Position numbers and translations under genes: made by a program. This document shows, piece by piece, positions 14,685-21,728 of a stretch of 55,158 nt of DNA; position 1 is the first letter of the stretch; each line of letters starts with the position of its first letter. This DNA is from Prochlorococcus sp. AG-347-I19 (GTDB lineage Bacteria > Cyanobacteriota > Cyanobacteriia > PCC-6307 > Cyanobiaceae): positions 1-55,158 of the forward strand of contig QCBO01000009.1 of assembly GCA_003279105.1 (NCBI GenBank). The letters run 5' to 3'. A model generated the notes under the pieces. The model made no database searches. It was not told where the DNA came from and saw only the letters and a list, made by a program, of their open reading frames with translations.

Positions 14685-15359
14685 ATGCAAAAGGATCTAT
14701 TTGATACTTCAGGTTTTAAAGAAAGCGCTATAAATAATTTGAAGGAAAATAAAGTTTTCTTTAATAACTTAAACGATATAAATCCTCCATCCAGAAACAA
14801 AAAAATAAAAACTTATGAAAATACAAATAAGAAAGAAGAGTTTCAAAGGAGATTTAATCAAATCTTATATTTATCTGATCCATTAAAGAAATATGATTCC
14901 TCTTTTACTTTCGATAGTTATAGTGACTTGAATATTATTATTGATTCAAATTATTCGAAAGAATTAGAGAAGTTGGGTTTTCTTGTTGCGAAGAAAGATG
15001 AATTTAATTTTCTGAAAATTGATATCAATAATTCATACAAAGGAATTTTTCATAAATCTCAAGATTTTAAAAAGCGAGGTTATTATGTCTTTGGTCTTTA
15101 TTGGAAAGATTTTTTTGATATTGACATGAGAAACCATAGACCTCGTTATTGCTACAAAATTGAACATTTAAAGGAGAATGAGAGTGGGATTTTTATGCAA
15201 TTAAAATGTCCCATTATCATGCAGAATCAAAAATATTGTCTAGCTTATAAAGAAGAATTAAAGAAAATAATGCTAAAGAGTCTAGATTTGTTAAGTCTTA
15301 AGCAGGAGTGGATAATAAGATTTTCTGCAGATCCTGCGTGGTGGAGTTTGAGTACCTAA
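14685..15359 (+). CDS. Hypothetical protein (224 aa)
   Basis: A soluble protein with a Lys/Asn-rich, probably disordered first 60 residues, then a folded part with aromatic strands (GYYVFGLYWKDFFDIDM; RPRYCYKIEHL) and the end DPAWWSLST. No known domain. It is first in a three-gene run with TAATG coupling and faces the DnaB-like gene across a 130-base divergent promoter region, so the two are probably functionally linked. Confidence 0.6.
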   Translation: MQKDLFDTSGFKESAINNLKENKVFFNNLNDINPPSRNKKIKTYENTNKKEEFQRRFNQILYLSDPLKKYDSSFTFDSYSDLNIIIDSNYSKELEKLGFLVAKKDEFNFLKIDINNSYKGIFHKSQDFKKRGYYVFGLYWKDFFDIDMRNHRPRYCYKIEHLKENESGIFMQLKCPIIMQNQKYCLAYKEELKKIMLKSLDLLSLKQEWIIRFSADPAWWSLST

Positions 15360-15514
15360 TGAAAAAATATCTCATCTCAGGACAAGTTGATACTTACAGA
15401 GTAAAAGTAAATCTTTTTGCTTCATCTCCAAGTAGCGCAATAAATGTCTTTAAAAATAAATATCCAAATGCAGAAGATGTTTATGTCATTCAAGATTTAT
15501 TCAAAGGTAAATAA
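15359..15514 (+). CDS. Small protein (51 aa)
   Basis: I start at ATG 15359, which overlaps the previous stop (TAATG), rather than at the upstream in-frame start at 15308. The product is MKKYLISGQVDTYRVKVNLFASSPSSAINVFK..., a beta-strand, beta-strand, helix pattern like small DNA- or protein-binding modules. It is coupled to the gene before it and 1 base from the next. No family named. Confidence 0.55.
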   Translation: MKKYLISGQVDTYRVKVNLFASSPSSAINVFKNKYPNAEDVYVIQDLFKGK

Positions 15515-15515
15515 A

Positions 15516-15938
15516 ATGGAAGATAATAGAGTTGTTTCTATCAACAAGAATAAAGAACCAGAAATTGATTCTATAGGCTTTATGGCAAAGACAATAGATT
15601 CTTTTCCTGTTCTTGAAAGAGATATTCTCCGATTAAGTTTAGGTCTAGGAGAACCTTATGAAATTATGCATTCAAGCGATGAGATAGCTGAAATTTTAAA
15701 TAAGCCAAAAGAACTTATTGATAAAAACTGGGCAACTGGAATGAAAAGATTAGGAGACATTGTTCGGGAAGAAAAATCAAAACAGGAAAATGAGGATGCT
15801 TATTCGGAAATCAGATTGCAAATGCATAATCACTTAATTAAAAAACTTCGTTCACTTAAGGAAGAGTGGAAACTGGATAATATTAGCCAAGTCACAGAAA
15901 GAATTATTCTTGCTTTTTTCAAGAATGATCTTAATTAA
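15516..15938 (+). CDS. Sigma-70 region 4-like HTH protein (140 aa)
   Basis: The ATG at 15516 is chosen because it follows the previous stop by one base. Residues 30-85 (FPVLERDILRLSLGLGE... SSDEIAEILNKPKELIDKNWATGMKRLGDI) follow the sigma factor region 4 pattern (LxxRExxVLxLRYGL...TxxEIAxxLxxSxxxVRxxxxxAxxKL). No sigma region 2 is present, so it could be a phage-type late regulator or an adaptor for RNA polymerase. It ends the operon; tandem mini-ORF repeats follow directly. Confidence 0.6.
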   Translation: MEDNRVVSINKNKEPEIDSIGFMAKTIDSFPVLERDILRLSLGLGEPYEIMHSSDEIAEILNKPKELIDKNWATGMKRLGDIVREEKSKQENEDAYSEIRLQMHNHLIKKLRSLKEEWKLDNISQVTERIILAFFKNDLN

Positions 15939-15954
15939 ATATATTGGTTAACCG

Positions 15955-16064
15955 ATGACGGGCTAATAGAGGGAAGAGTAATGACGGGCTTATAAGGAGA
16001 AATGAGCGGTAGCCACCTATTAAGGAGAAAGGACCAATCACGCCCTATTAGGGGGAAGAGAATA
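15955..16064 (+). repeat. Four imperfect 26-28-base tandem repeats with mini-ORFs
   Basis: Units at 15955, 15981, 16009 and 16037. The first two begin ATGACGGGCT, and all four contain a purine-rich Shine-Dalgarno-like tract (AGGGAAGAG, AAGGAGA, AAGGAGA, GGGGGAAGAG). Unit 1 encodes M-T-G-stop and unit 2 M-T-G-L-stop, each followed by the next unit's ribosome-binding-like tract. The last units have lost the ATG. GC content is above the local average. Confidence 0.6.
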
Positions 16065-16085
16065 AATACAACAAGTCTTCTTTAA
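16002..16085 (+). CDS. Possible basic leader peptide (27 aa)
   Basis: An ATG stands right behind AAGGAGAA in repeat unit 2. The product is Arg/Lys-rich (MSGSHLLRRKDQSRPIRGKR). It could be a regulatory uORF; equally it may be an accident of the repeat. Confidence 0.25.
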   Translation: MSGSHLLRRKDQSRPIRGKRINTTSLL

Positions 16086-16115
16086 TACAACAAGCTTAGC
16101 TGGATATCCCTGAAA

Positions 16116-16171
16116 GATATCACTTCTAAGTACTACCACTAACTACCTTTAACTAAAGGTATAAGTGATAT
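16116..16171. other. Nested stem-loop region
   Basis: ATATCACTT (16117-16125) pairs with AAGTGATAT (16163-16171); inside it ACCTTT (16145-16150) pairs with AAAGGT (16155-16160). Just before it, AATACAACAAG occurs twice 21 bases apart. The rest of 15939-16243 shows nothing else. This could be an RNA structure or a recombination site. Confidence 0.4.
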
Positions 16172-16243
16172 ACGTAATATAAGTAACATACATATTATTA
16201 GTAGTAAGTAGAAGGAGAATAGGTAGAGCATATATCTTTTAAA

Positions 16244-16287
16244 GATTGACAATCGATCTAAAATAAGGGGCAATTAGCTCCTTTTTT
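16244..16287 (+). repeat. 44-base leader element, copy d
   Basis: GATTGACAATCGATCTAAA, then GGGGC-AATTA-GCTCC (one G-T pair) and six T. It ends exactly at the ATG of the gene at 16288, as copy a does at 4320. Confidence 0.7.
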
Positions 16288-16548
16288 ATGAATACCTTAA
16301 TAGTTTCTACTTTTGATTGTACTTTTGAAGATTTCGATAAATTTGTAGCAGATTTCCATAAAAATGAGGGACATAAATATGTCGAAGAATATGAACTCAT
16401 CAAAGTAAATGAGCATAAAAGTCACTTAATACTTGAAGTCAAAGATTTAGAGGGATTTGCAGCTGCTACAAGTACTCCTGAGATGAAAGAGTGGGATAAA
16501 GAAAATGGTTATAAAGACATTTGTTATTCACTAACTCCAGTTGAATAA
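16288..16548 (+). CDS. Small alpha/beta protein behind leader element (86 aa)
   Basis: Starts directly after copy d of the 44-base element. The pattern (strand TLIVSTFDC, helix EDFDKFVADFHK, strand YELIKVNE, strand SHLILEVKD, helix GFAAATSTPEMKEW) again looks like a ferredoxin-like ABM/Dabb fold, as does the gene behind copy a, though the sequences are not close. Its stop touches the next ATG (TAAATG). Function unknown. Confidence 0.6.
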   Translation: MNTLIVSTFDCTFEDFDKFVADFHKNEGHKYVEEYELIKVNEHKSHLILEVKDLEGFAAATSTPEMKEWDKENGYKDICYSLTPVE

Positions 16549-16698
16549 ATGAAACGCTTACTACTCCCACCTCTTTTCAAACTATTCAGCAAAAGTACTT
16601 TCCTTTCATCACTAAATCAAAATACCTGCCCTGTTTTAGATGCAGAGGAGATAAAAAAGAAAGAACAAAAAGAAGCTATTGAAAGGTTATACCCGTAA
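16549..16698 (+). CDS. Possible degraded secreted protein (49 aa)
   Basis: Begins with MKRLLLPPLF, the same 17 bases as the fragment at 8197, and looks like the start of a signal peptide. The hydrophobic core is interrupted by Lys and Ser (KLFSKST), and the rest is short and charged. It is probably a decayed gene. Confidence 0.4.
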   Translation: MKRLLLPPLFKLFSKSTFLSSLNQNTCPVLDAEEIKKKEQKEAIERLYP

Positions 16699-16757
16699 AC
16701 TTTTAACAGAAATTTATCAGATCATATATACGATGTAGCACGGTCATATGTACCCCC

Positions 16758-17132
16758 ATGCCACCCTATCGAAAAACACATATAGAAACTAAACAATTAA
16801 CACTTAAACATATGGACAGAACACAACAAATAAAAGAAGCTCATCCGTGGCTCAGCTACAACGAAGCATTCAAGGTTCTTCTCTATCATCATCAGGGTTC
16901 AATGTGGATTCATAAACTTCAGAGAGACAAGCTTGAGAGGTCGATGGAAGCGTTTGCAAAGCTTCTTAAATCAAAGAGCAGGAAAGCCCTTAAACCTTTT
17001 GTAGAGTACGTTCTAAACGTCTACTACAACGGTGTAGATGAGTATGGCAATCAGATAGAAGAATCAAGCAGAGAAGAGTCTTTCGAGCGTAGATGGAATA
17101 GAGCAAGAGCTATCCTTTTGAAGAACAAATAA
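16758..17132 (+). CDS. Hypothetical basic helical protein (124 aa)
   Basis: A Lys/Arg-rich helical protein (QIKEAHPWLSYNEAFKVLL; KLLKSKSRKALKPFVEYVL; ESFERRWNRARAILLKNK). Basic and helix-rich, so nucleic-acid binding is possible. The base composition here is clearly more GC-rich than the neighbours. The ATG at 16758 has no ribosome-binding site; an ATG at 16812 (MDRTQQ) is an alternative. No known family. Confidence 0.55.
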   Translation: MPPYRKTHIETKQLTLKHMDRTQQIKEAHPWLSYNEAFKVLLYHHQGSMWIHKLQRDKLERSMEAFAKLLKSKSRKALKPFVEYVLNVYYNGVDEYGNQIEESSREESFERRWNRARAILLKNK

Positions 17133-17137
17133 ACTTG

Positions 17138-17186
17138 TTGACTCTTACCCTTTTTAGTTGCTATAAATATTAGTACACTTGTACTA
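17138..17186 (+). promoter_or_regulatory. Promoter with LexA (SOS) box
   Basis: TTGACT (17138-17143), an 18-base spacer and TATAAA (17162-17167) form a near-consensus sigma-70 promoter. The perfect inverted repeat TAGTACACTTGTACTA (17171-17186) sits on the expected transcription start and fits the cyanobacterial LexA consensus AGTACWNWTGTACT at every position. The start codon follows 7 bases later. So the gene is very probably repressed by LexA and induced by DNA damage. Confidence 0.8.
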
Positions 17187-17193
17187 TATAGCT

Positions 17194-17421
17194 ATGGAGG
17201 ACTGGCAGGAATGGGATTATTTAGAGGACGAGATATTAGTAAGAAAACGACGGAAGATTTGTATTACTTGCAATCACTTCAGGTACAGCACGACAAGTTC
17301 TTGTGTAACCATCCTTACCTGTCCCTTTCATCAAAAGCTTATTCCTCAAGGCGATCATCTAATTAAGGGATGTAGATACTGGAGAGAGAACAGCAGAATA
17401 TTCGCTCCAGAAGCAGCTTGA
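17194..17421 (+). CDS. Small Cys/His-rich protein under LexA control (75 aa)
   Basis: I choose the ATG at 17194 (MEDWQEWDYL) over a TTG at 17179 that lies inside the operator. After an acidic start and an RKRRK patch come C23-x2-C26, C37, C43-P-x-H46, H55 and C60, enough ligands for one or two zinc ions. A conserved cyanobacterial protein of this pattern exists, but I know of no function. The LexA operator and the basic patch suggest a role in the DNA damage response. A terminator follows at 17576. Confidence 0.7.
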   Translation: MEDWQEWDYLEDEILVRKRRKICITCNHFRYSTTSSCVTILTCPFHQKLIPQGDHLIKGCRYWRENSRIFAPEAA

Positions 17422-17486
17422 GCATTAAGTACGTTGTTCTCAAGAGAGAGTATAAAACCTAGTAGTAGCCTTAATTTATAACCCCT

Positions 17487-17712
17487 ATGTGAACAGATAA
17501 TCAATTCTGTGTGAACAGCAAGGTCAAGAATCAATCTATAACTAGGATTTTATTTAGCTCTAATAATTAGAGAAAAAACAGATCTGTATCCAGCGATCTG
17601 TTTCTATATTTTTTAATTTATTTTTTATACGGTAAATTAGATTAAATAAATCGATGATTTGAACGTTTGCAGAGAAGACTCAAAAACCAATCTGTTCACA
17701 CGCCGTTCACAC
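17487..17712. repeat. Inverted pairs of GTGTGAAC octamers
   Basis: GTGAACAG occurs at 17489 and 17511, 22 bases apart (two DNA turns). Its complement lies in CTGTTCACAC (17692-17701) and GTTCACAC (17705-17712), 11 bases apart (one turn). The pairs face each other across about 175 bases. Such phased sites suit a DNA-binding protein that works on a helical face or loops DNA; the second pair lies about 30-50 bases before the EVE gene start. Confidence 0.5.
17576..17614 (+). terminator. Intrinsic terminator
   Basis: AAACAGATC and GATCTGTTT pair perfectly around a 10-base loop, followed within a few bases by six T. It would end the LexA-controlled gene's transcript. Confidence 0.75.
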
Positions 17713-17739
17713 ATTGTAACTTTCTCATAACTGACTGAT

Positions 17740-18198
17740 ATGACTGAGATTAATTACTGGCTAATGAAAAGTGAGCCTGATGCTTACAGCATAGATACTT
17801 TAAAAAATGACGGTGTAACTTTATGGGATGGAATAAGAAATTATCAGGCTCGAAATTTTATGAGAAAAATGAATAAGGGAGATAAAGTTTTTTTCTATCA
17901 TTCGAATTGTAAACCCCCAGGTATTGTGGGACTAATGGAGGTAATAGATCTAAATATTGTTGATCCTACTCAATTTGATCAAGATTCAAAATATTTTGAT
18001 CCAAAATCGAAACCTGATAATCCTAGGTGGGATTGTGTAAAAGTAGAATATAAATTTAAATCAGAGAAGATTTTAAGTTTACCTGAATTAAAGATTTTAT
18101 TTAATGAGGATGAGTTATTAGTCGTAAAAAAAGGAAATAGGTTATCTATATTACCTGTCAGAAATGATATTGCAAAAATACTACTAGAAAAAATATAA
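17740..18198 (+). CDS. EVE-domain protein (152 aa)
   Basis: EVE domains (PUA-like) bind modified bases in DNA or RNA. The family signature is clear: NYWLMKSEPDAYS at the start, LWDGIRNYQARNFMRKM, GDKVFFYHSN and PPGIVGLMEV. Its length equals a single EVE domain, as in bacterial THYN1 homologues. A relic of this gene's start is found at 7609. Its promoter region carries two GTTCACAC sites. Confidence 0.9.
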   Translation: MTEINYWLMKSEPDAYSIDTLKNDGVTLWDGIRNYQARNFMRKMNKGDKVFFYHSNCKPPGIVGLMEVIDLNIVDPTQFDQDSKYFDPKSKPDNPRWDCVKVEYKFKSEKILSLPELKILFNEDELLVVKKGNRLSILPVRNDIAKILLEKI

Positions 18199-18205
18199 AA
18201 AATTT

Positions 18206-18457
18206 TTAATCCTTAAAATTCATTGAAAACATATTGCCAATATAAAGTCTCGTTAAATCCCTATTTTGAAATCCTTTTTGCATCAAAAATCCTGCTATGG
18301 CGGCTTGTAGTATTCTGTATTGATCCCAGTTAGGATGATCCTCAACGAATTCTTTCATAGCCTTTTGAAGATTTTCTTGAAGTTCACATTTGAAACTTAT
18401 TACTTCATCTTTATGATTTAATACTTTTGAATTTTCGGCGTAATTTAACTCTTGCAT
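18206..18457 (-). CDS. DUF2811 family protein (83 aa)
   Basis: The start at 18457 (MQELNYAEN) is chosen because relatives begin near there; the frame is open 25 more codons upstream. The core matches the cyanobacterial DUF2811 pattern (VEDHPNWDQYRILQAAIAGFLMQ). Function unknown. It converges with the EVE gene, the stops being 8 bases apart. Confidence 0.75.
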   Translation of the reverse strand: MQELNYAENSKVLNHKDEVISFKCELQENLQKAMKEFVEDHPNWDQYRILQAAIAGFLMQKGFQNRDLTRLYIGNMFSMNFKD

Positions 18458-18654
18458 AGTGAAAAATTTTATTTGGAATTTAAATCTACAAGATGTAGTT
18501 TTCTCCAAAATTACTAAATAGTCAACAAACATTATTAAGAGACAGTCTCAGGTTATAGAATAATGAGAATTAAGTCATAAGTTGGGGAGTCATGGAAATC
18601 AATTTGGTAAATTTAAATCTTGCTTAAATATAAAGATTTATATAAAATCAGAAG

Positions 18655-18718
18655 TTTTCCACATGCTTTAGATCATCAGATATTTTTTTTTGAAATATTG
18701 TGGAAAAGATGTGAAAAA
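18655..18718. promoter_or_regulatory. Cluster of DnaA-box-like sites
   Basis: TTTTCCACA (18655-18663), its exact inverse TGTGGAAAA (18699-18707) and a one-mismatch copy TGTGAAAAA (18710-18718) lie in an AT-rich gap. TTTTCCACA is the usual cyanobacterial DnaA box. dnaA and dnaN are not in this window, so this is more likely a DnaA-titration or control site than the origin itself. Confidence 0.5.
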
Positions 18719-18770
18719 TTTTTTTTTAGAGGGGGAAATTTTTTCTAAAATTTCCAATTTTATTTATCTT

Positions 18771-19142
18771 TTAATCCATTGATTCCCACATGTTTTTTAT
18801 TTCATAAAATAAATTTTGCGCTATTGGTATCGGCCAATACATTTCGAAGGACCTAGTTTGATCTTGACTTTCAAAAACAAACCTTAGACTCCATTCATTC
18901 TTTTTTCCCTCTAACTGAATATACCAAGGAAGATTTTCTAATTCTAAAGTAATAAATTCTTCATCCATTAGTTGGTCCTTGATAACTAATAATTGTTCAT
19001 TAATTTTTAAGAGAAGAACGTAAAGTGAATAAAATTCACTTTTTTGTAACTCGATTGACCAATTATCAACCCCAATCAAAAAGCAAAATTTGCCTTTCTT
19101 AAAATCTCTAAGTAATCTCCATTCTTTTTGGTTTTTTACCAA
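18771..19142 (-). CDS. DUF1818 family protein (123 aa)
   Basis: Matches the cyanobacterial DUF1818 pattern: EWRLLRDFKKGKFCFLIGVDNWSIELQKSEF at the N-terminus and a LELENLPWYIQLEG centre. Directly behind rpoZ (2 bases), as usual in cyanobacteria. Function unknown. Confidence 0.85.
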   Translation of the reverse strand: MVKNQKEWRLLRDFKKGKFCFLIGVDNWSIELQKSEFYSLYVLLLKINEQLLVIKDQLMDEEFITLELENLPWYIQLEGKKNEWSLRFVFESQDQTRSFEMYWPIPIAQNLFYEIKNMWESMD

Positions 19143-19144
19143 AA

Positions 19145-19381
19145 TTAGCCTGGAAGTAAATCTGGTTGATCTTGTTCATCACTAAGTTCAATAATTGACC
19201 TTTGAACGGGTTTAATACTTGACTCTTCTAATAATCCATCAAAATCATCAAAACGTCTTTGTTTAGCTCTGAAAGCAATTCTCACTGTAGTTAAATATCT
19301 ATTAGTTGATTTTCTTATCAAGCTCTCACCTCTCTTTGCAAGATCATTAGAATCAATTCCTGCATTATTAGATATGTTCAT
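19145..19381 (-). CDS. rpoZ: RNA polymerase omega subunit
   Basis: The omega subunit stabilises RNA polymerase assembly. This 78-residue cyanobacterial form contains [22 protein letters not shown] and the acidic end [11 protein letters not shown]. First gene of a pair with the DUF1818 protein. Confidence 0.9.
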   Translation of the reverse strand: MNISNNAGIDSNDLAKRGESLIRKSTNRYLTTVRIAFRAKQRRFDDFDGLLEESSIKPVQRSIIELSDEQDQPDLLPG

Positions 19382-19478
19382 TAAAAAATTTTTTTACTAT
19401 AAAATGTATTTTACAGTTTATTCGACCGTTTCAAAACATAAATTACAAAAACAACTTAATTGATTTAAATAATTTCAT

Positions 19479-21047
19479 ATGAAAGAAAGTTTATCTGGAA
19501 CACTTGCTATTGATTTGGGGAACACTAATACTGTTGTTGCTTTTCAAGATCAAACAGATATAAATTCTGTTTTAGTTGAAATACCGAATATTACATCATC
19601 TCCAGGAGTTATTCCTTCAGCAGTTTGGTTCGAGGAACCTTCAAAGATTACGAAAATTGGTATTAGTGCTCTAAAGATGAGGGATAACTCAAATTCCGAT
19701 TTATTTTTTCATTCGAACTTTAAAAGATTAATTGGAAATTCTATTGAACAAAATAACCAAAAAAATATTTTAACCCCTAATGAATGTGGCGAAAAATTTT
19801 TTCAAATTTTGTGGGCAAACATTCCGCAAAAGTATGAGATCAAAAGACTTGTTTTAACTGCTCCTATAGATACATACAAGGGGTACAGAGAATGGTTAGT
19901 TAATCTTTGCGAGGAAATATCTGTAGATGAAATAGCACTTGTTGATGAGCCTACTGCGGCAAGTTTAGGAATAGATGTACCATTTGGCTCGAAAATTATG
20001 ACATTAGATATTGGAGGAAGTACAGTCGATATGAATATAGTCAAAATAGAAGGAGGAGAAGGAAAATCTGGTCCAATAGCTGAACTATTAAAATTTCAAG
20101 GTAATGATGTTAGCTCAATTTCAAAACAAAAAATAAGGTGTGCTGAAATAATTGGGAAAACAGGCTCAAAAATTGGGGGTAAAGATATTGATCAATGGAT
20201 AGTTGATTATTTTATTCCAGGTAATAACTATATTAATAATCTTTCAAAGGCAGAAAAAATAAAATGCAGACTCAGCTCATCTTTTATCAAATATGAAAAT
20301 AAATATCCAATAAAATTATTTACTGAACAAAATAAAGAAAATGAATATTACCTAAGTAAAGAAATATTTGAGAAAATACTCATTGCCAATAATCTACTTA
20401 ATCACCTTAACTCTTTACTAAAAGATTTATTAAATCAAGCAAGAGGAAAATTTTGTACAGTTGAAGACTTAAATGCAATTGTTTTAGTTGGTGGAGGAAC
20501 TCAAATACCATTGATTAAAGAATGGATAACTAAAGAAATTCCAAAAATTCAAATAAAGTCGCCACCGCCTATTGAATCAATAGCTTTGGGGGCTTTAGCA
20601 ATGACCCCGGGGGTAAAAATTAAAGACATTTTAAACAAAGGATTATCTATAAGATTATTTAATAAAAGAGAGCAAAAACACTTTTGGCATCCTATTTTTT
20701 GCAAAGGTCAAACATGGCCAACAGAAACACCCTTTAAACTAATCCTTCAAGCCAGTAAAAATAATCAGAAAATATTCGAAATAATAATTGGAGAGACACA
20801 AAAAGAAAGAGCATATGATGTTATTTTTGAAAATGGATTACCAAAGTTATCAGAAATTCAAAATGAAGAAGAAATTATAAAATGGGACAAAAAACCACTT
20901 AAAATATTACTAAAAAATAAATCTAATATTGGAGAAGACACTTTAAAGCTTTTTTTTAAAATTACGAAAAATGCTGATTTATCAGTTAGGTGTTTCGATA
21001 TTAAAGATGAATTTTTTGGAGAATATAATTTAGGAAATATCTTCTGA
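19479..21047 (+). CDS. Hsp70-like ATPase (522 aa)
   Basis: The N-terminal 370 residues are an actin/Hsp70-fold ATPase: phosphate-1 GTLAIDLGNTNTVVAF, VDEPTAASLGI, phosphate-2 LDIGGSTVD, and adenosine motif LVGGGTQIP. The remaining 150 residues do not match a standard DnaK peptide-binding domain, and the protein is 100 residues shorter than DnaK. It belongs to the DnaK-like proteins common in cyanobacteria. Client unknown. Converges with pyrR. Confidence 0.85.
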   Translation: MKESLSGTLAIDLGNTNTVVAFQDQTDINSVLVEIPNITSSPGVIPSAVWFEEPSKITKIGISALKMRDNSNSDLFFHSNFKRLIGNSIEQNNQKNILTPNECGEKFFQILWANIPQKYEIKRLVLTAPIDTYKGYREWLVNLCEEISVDEIALVDEPTAASLGIDVPFGSKIMTLDIGGSTVDMNIVKIEGGEGKSGPIAELLKFQGNDVSSISKQKIRCAEIIGKTGSKIGGKDIDQWIVDYFIPGNNYINNLSKAEKIKCRLSSSFIKYENKYPIKLFTEQNKENEYYLSKEIFEKILIANNLLNHLNSLLKDLLNQARGKFCTVEDLNAIVLVGGGTQIPLIKEWITKEIPKIQIKSPPPIESIALGALAMTPGVKIKDILNKGLSIRLFNKREQKHFWHPIFCKGQTWPTETPFKLILQASKNNQKIFEIIIGETQKERAYDVIFENGLPKLSEIQNEEEIIKWDKKPLKILLKNKSNIGEDTLKLFFKITKNADLSVRCFDIKDEFFGEYNLGNIF

Positions 21048-21054
21048 AAGATAG

Positions 21055-21591
21055 CTATTCAAGAAAAACTCCTTCTTCATTATCAACATTATTTAAACGT
21101 AAACTAATATTTTCAATTTTTCTAGTTGGCACTTTTTTACCACAAAAATCTGGTTGAATAGGTAATTCTCTATGACCTCTATCTACCATTACCAATAACA
21201 TCACTCTTTGAGGTCTTCCCCATGAATACAACGCATCCATTGCAGCTCTAATTGTTCTACCTGTGTAAATTACATCATCTATTAAAAGAATTTCTTGTTT
21301 CTCAATAGGAGTTGGAATATCTGCAGCTTGTATTAGGCGAGTTCCAACTCTATTTTGGTCATCTCTATAAAAAGTTGGATCAATTGTTCCTTTTTTCACT
21401 CTTAAACCTGTTCTTGAGAATAACTCCTTTTCTAGCACTTCGGTCAGCGCAATTCCTCTAGTGGGGATACCAACCAATATAAGGTTATCCAGTTTTTTTA
21501 CTTTTTCGATAATTTCGCAAGTTAAACGCGAAATAGTTTTTCTAAGCTCAACTTCAGTAAGTATTACGATCTTTTTTGTCTTCTTGGACAT
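21055..21591 (-). CDS. pyrR: PyrR: pyrimidine attenuator / uracil phosphoribosyltransferase
   Basis: PyrR has the phosphoribosyltransferase fold; it can bind pyr mRNA and also make UMP from uracil and PRPP. The PRPP loop ILLIDDVIYTGRT (101-113) and GIPTRGI (41-47) are intact; 178 residues is the normal length. Many cyanobacterial PyrR may only be enzymes, since attenuators are not obvious here. Confidence 0.92.
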   Translation of the reverse strand: MSKKTKKIVILTEVELRKTISRLTCEIIEKVKKLDNLILVGIPTRGIALTEVLEKELFSRTGLRVKKGTIDPTFYRDDQNRVGTRLIQAADIPTPIEKQEILLIDDVIYTGRTIRAAMDALYSWGRPQRVMLLVMVDRGHRELPIQPDFCGKKVPTRKIENISLRLNNVDNEEGVFLE

Positions 21592-21728
21592 GATTTATCA
21601 AGAAATAAAATTAATCTAATATTTTCATAAATTAGCAAAAGCTAACTATGTTAAATATAAATTGTTAAAGAGTAACGTTTGAAGCTAAATTTAAGGTTGG
21701 ATCAGTTAATAATGAATTTGATCTAAAT

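Larger units (their letters stand above)
17422..17739. other. Intergenic region with GTGTGAAC arrays
   Basis: 318 bases between the LexA-controlled gene and the EVE gene. No gene; it holds the terminator at 17576 and the four inverted octamers (17487-17712), listed separately. Confidence 0.6.

Noticed and set aside
15955-16064. CRISPR array
   Set aside because: The repeats are imperfect, directly adjacent without spacers, and there are no cas genes.
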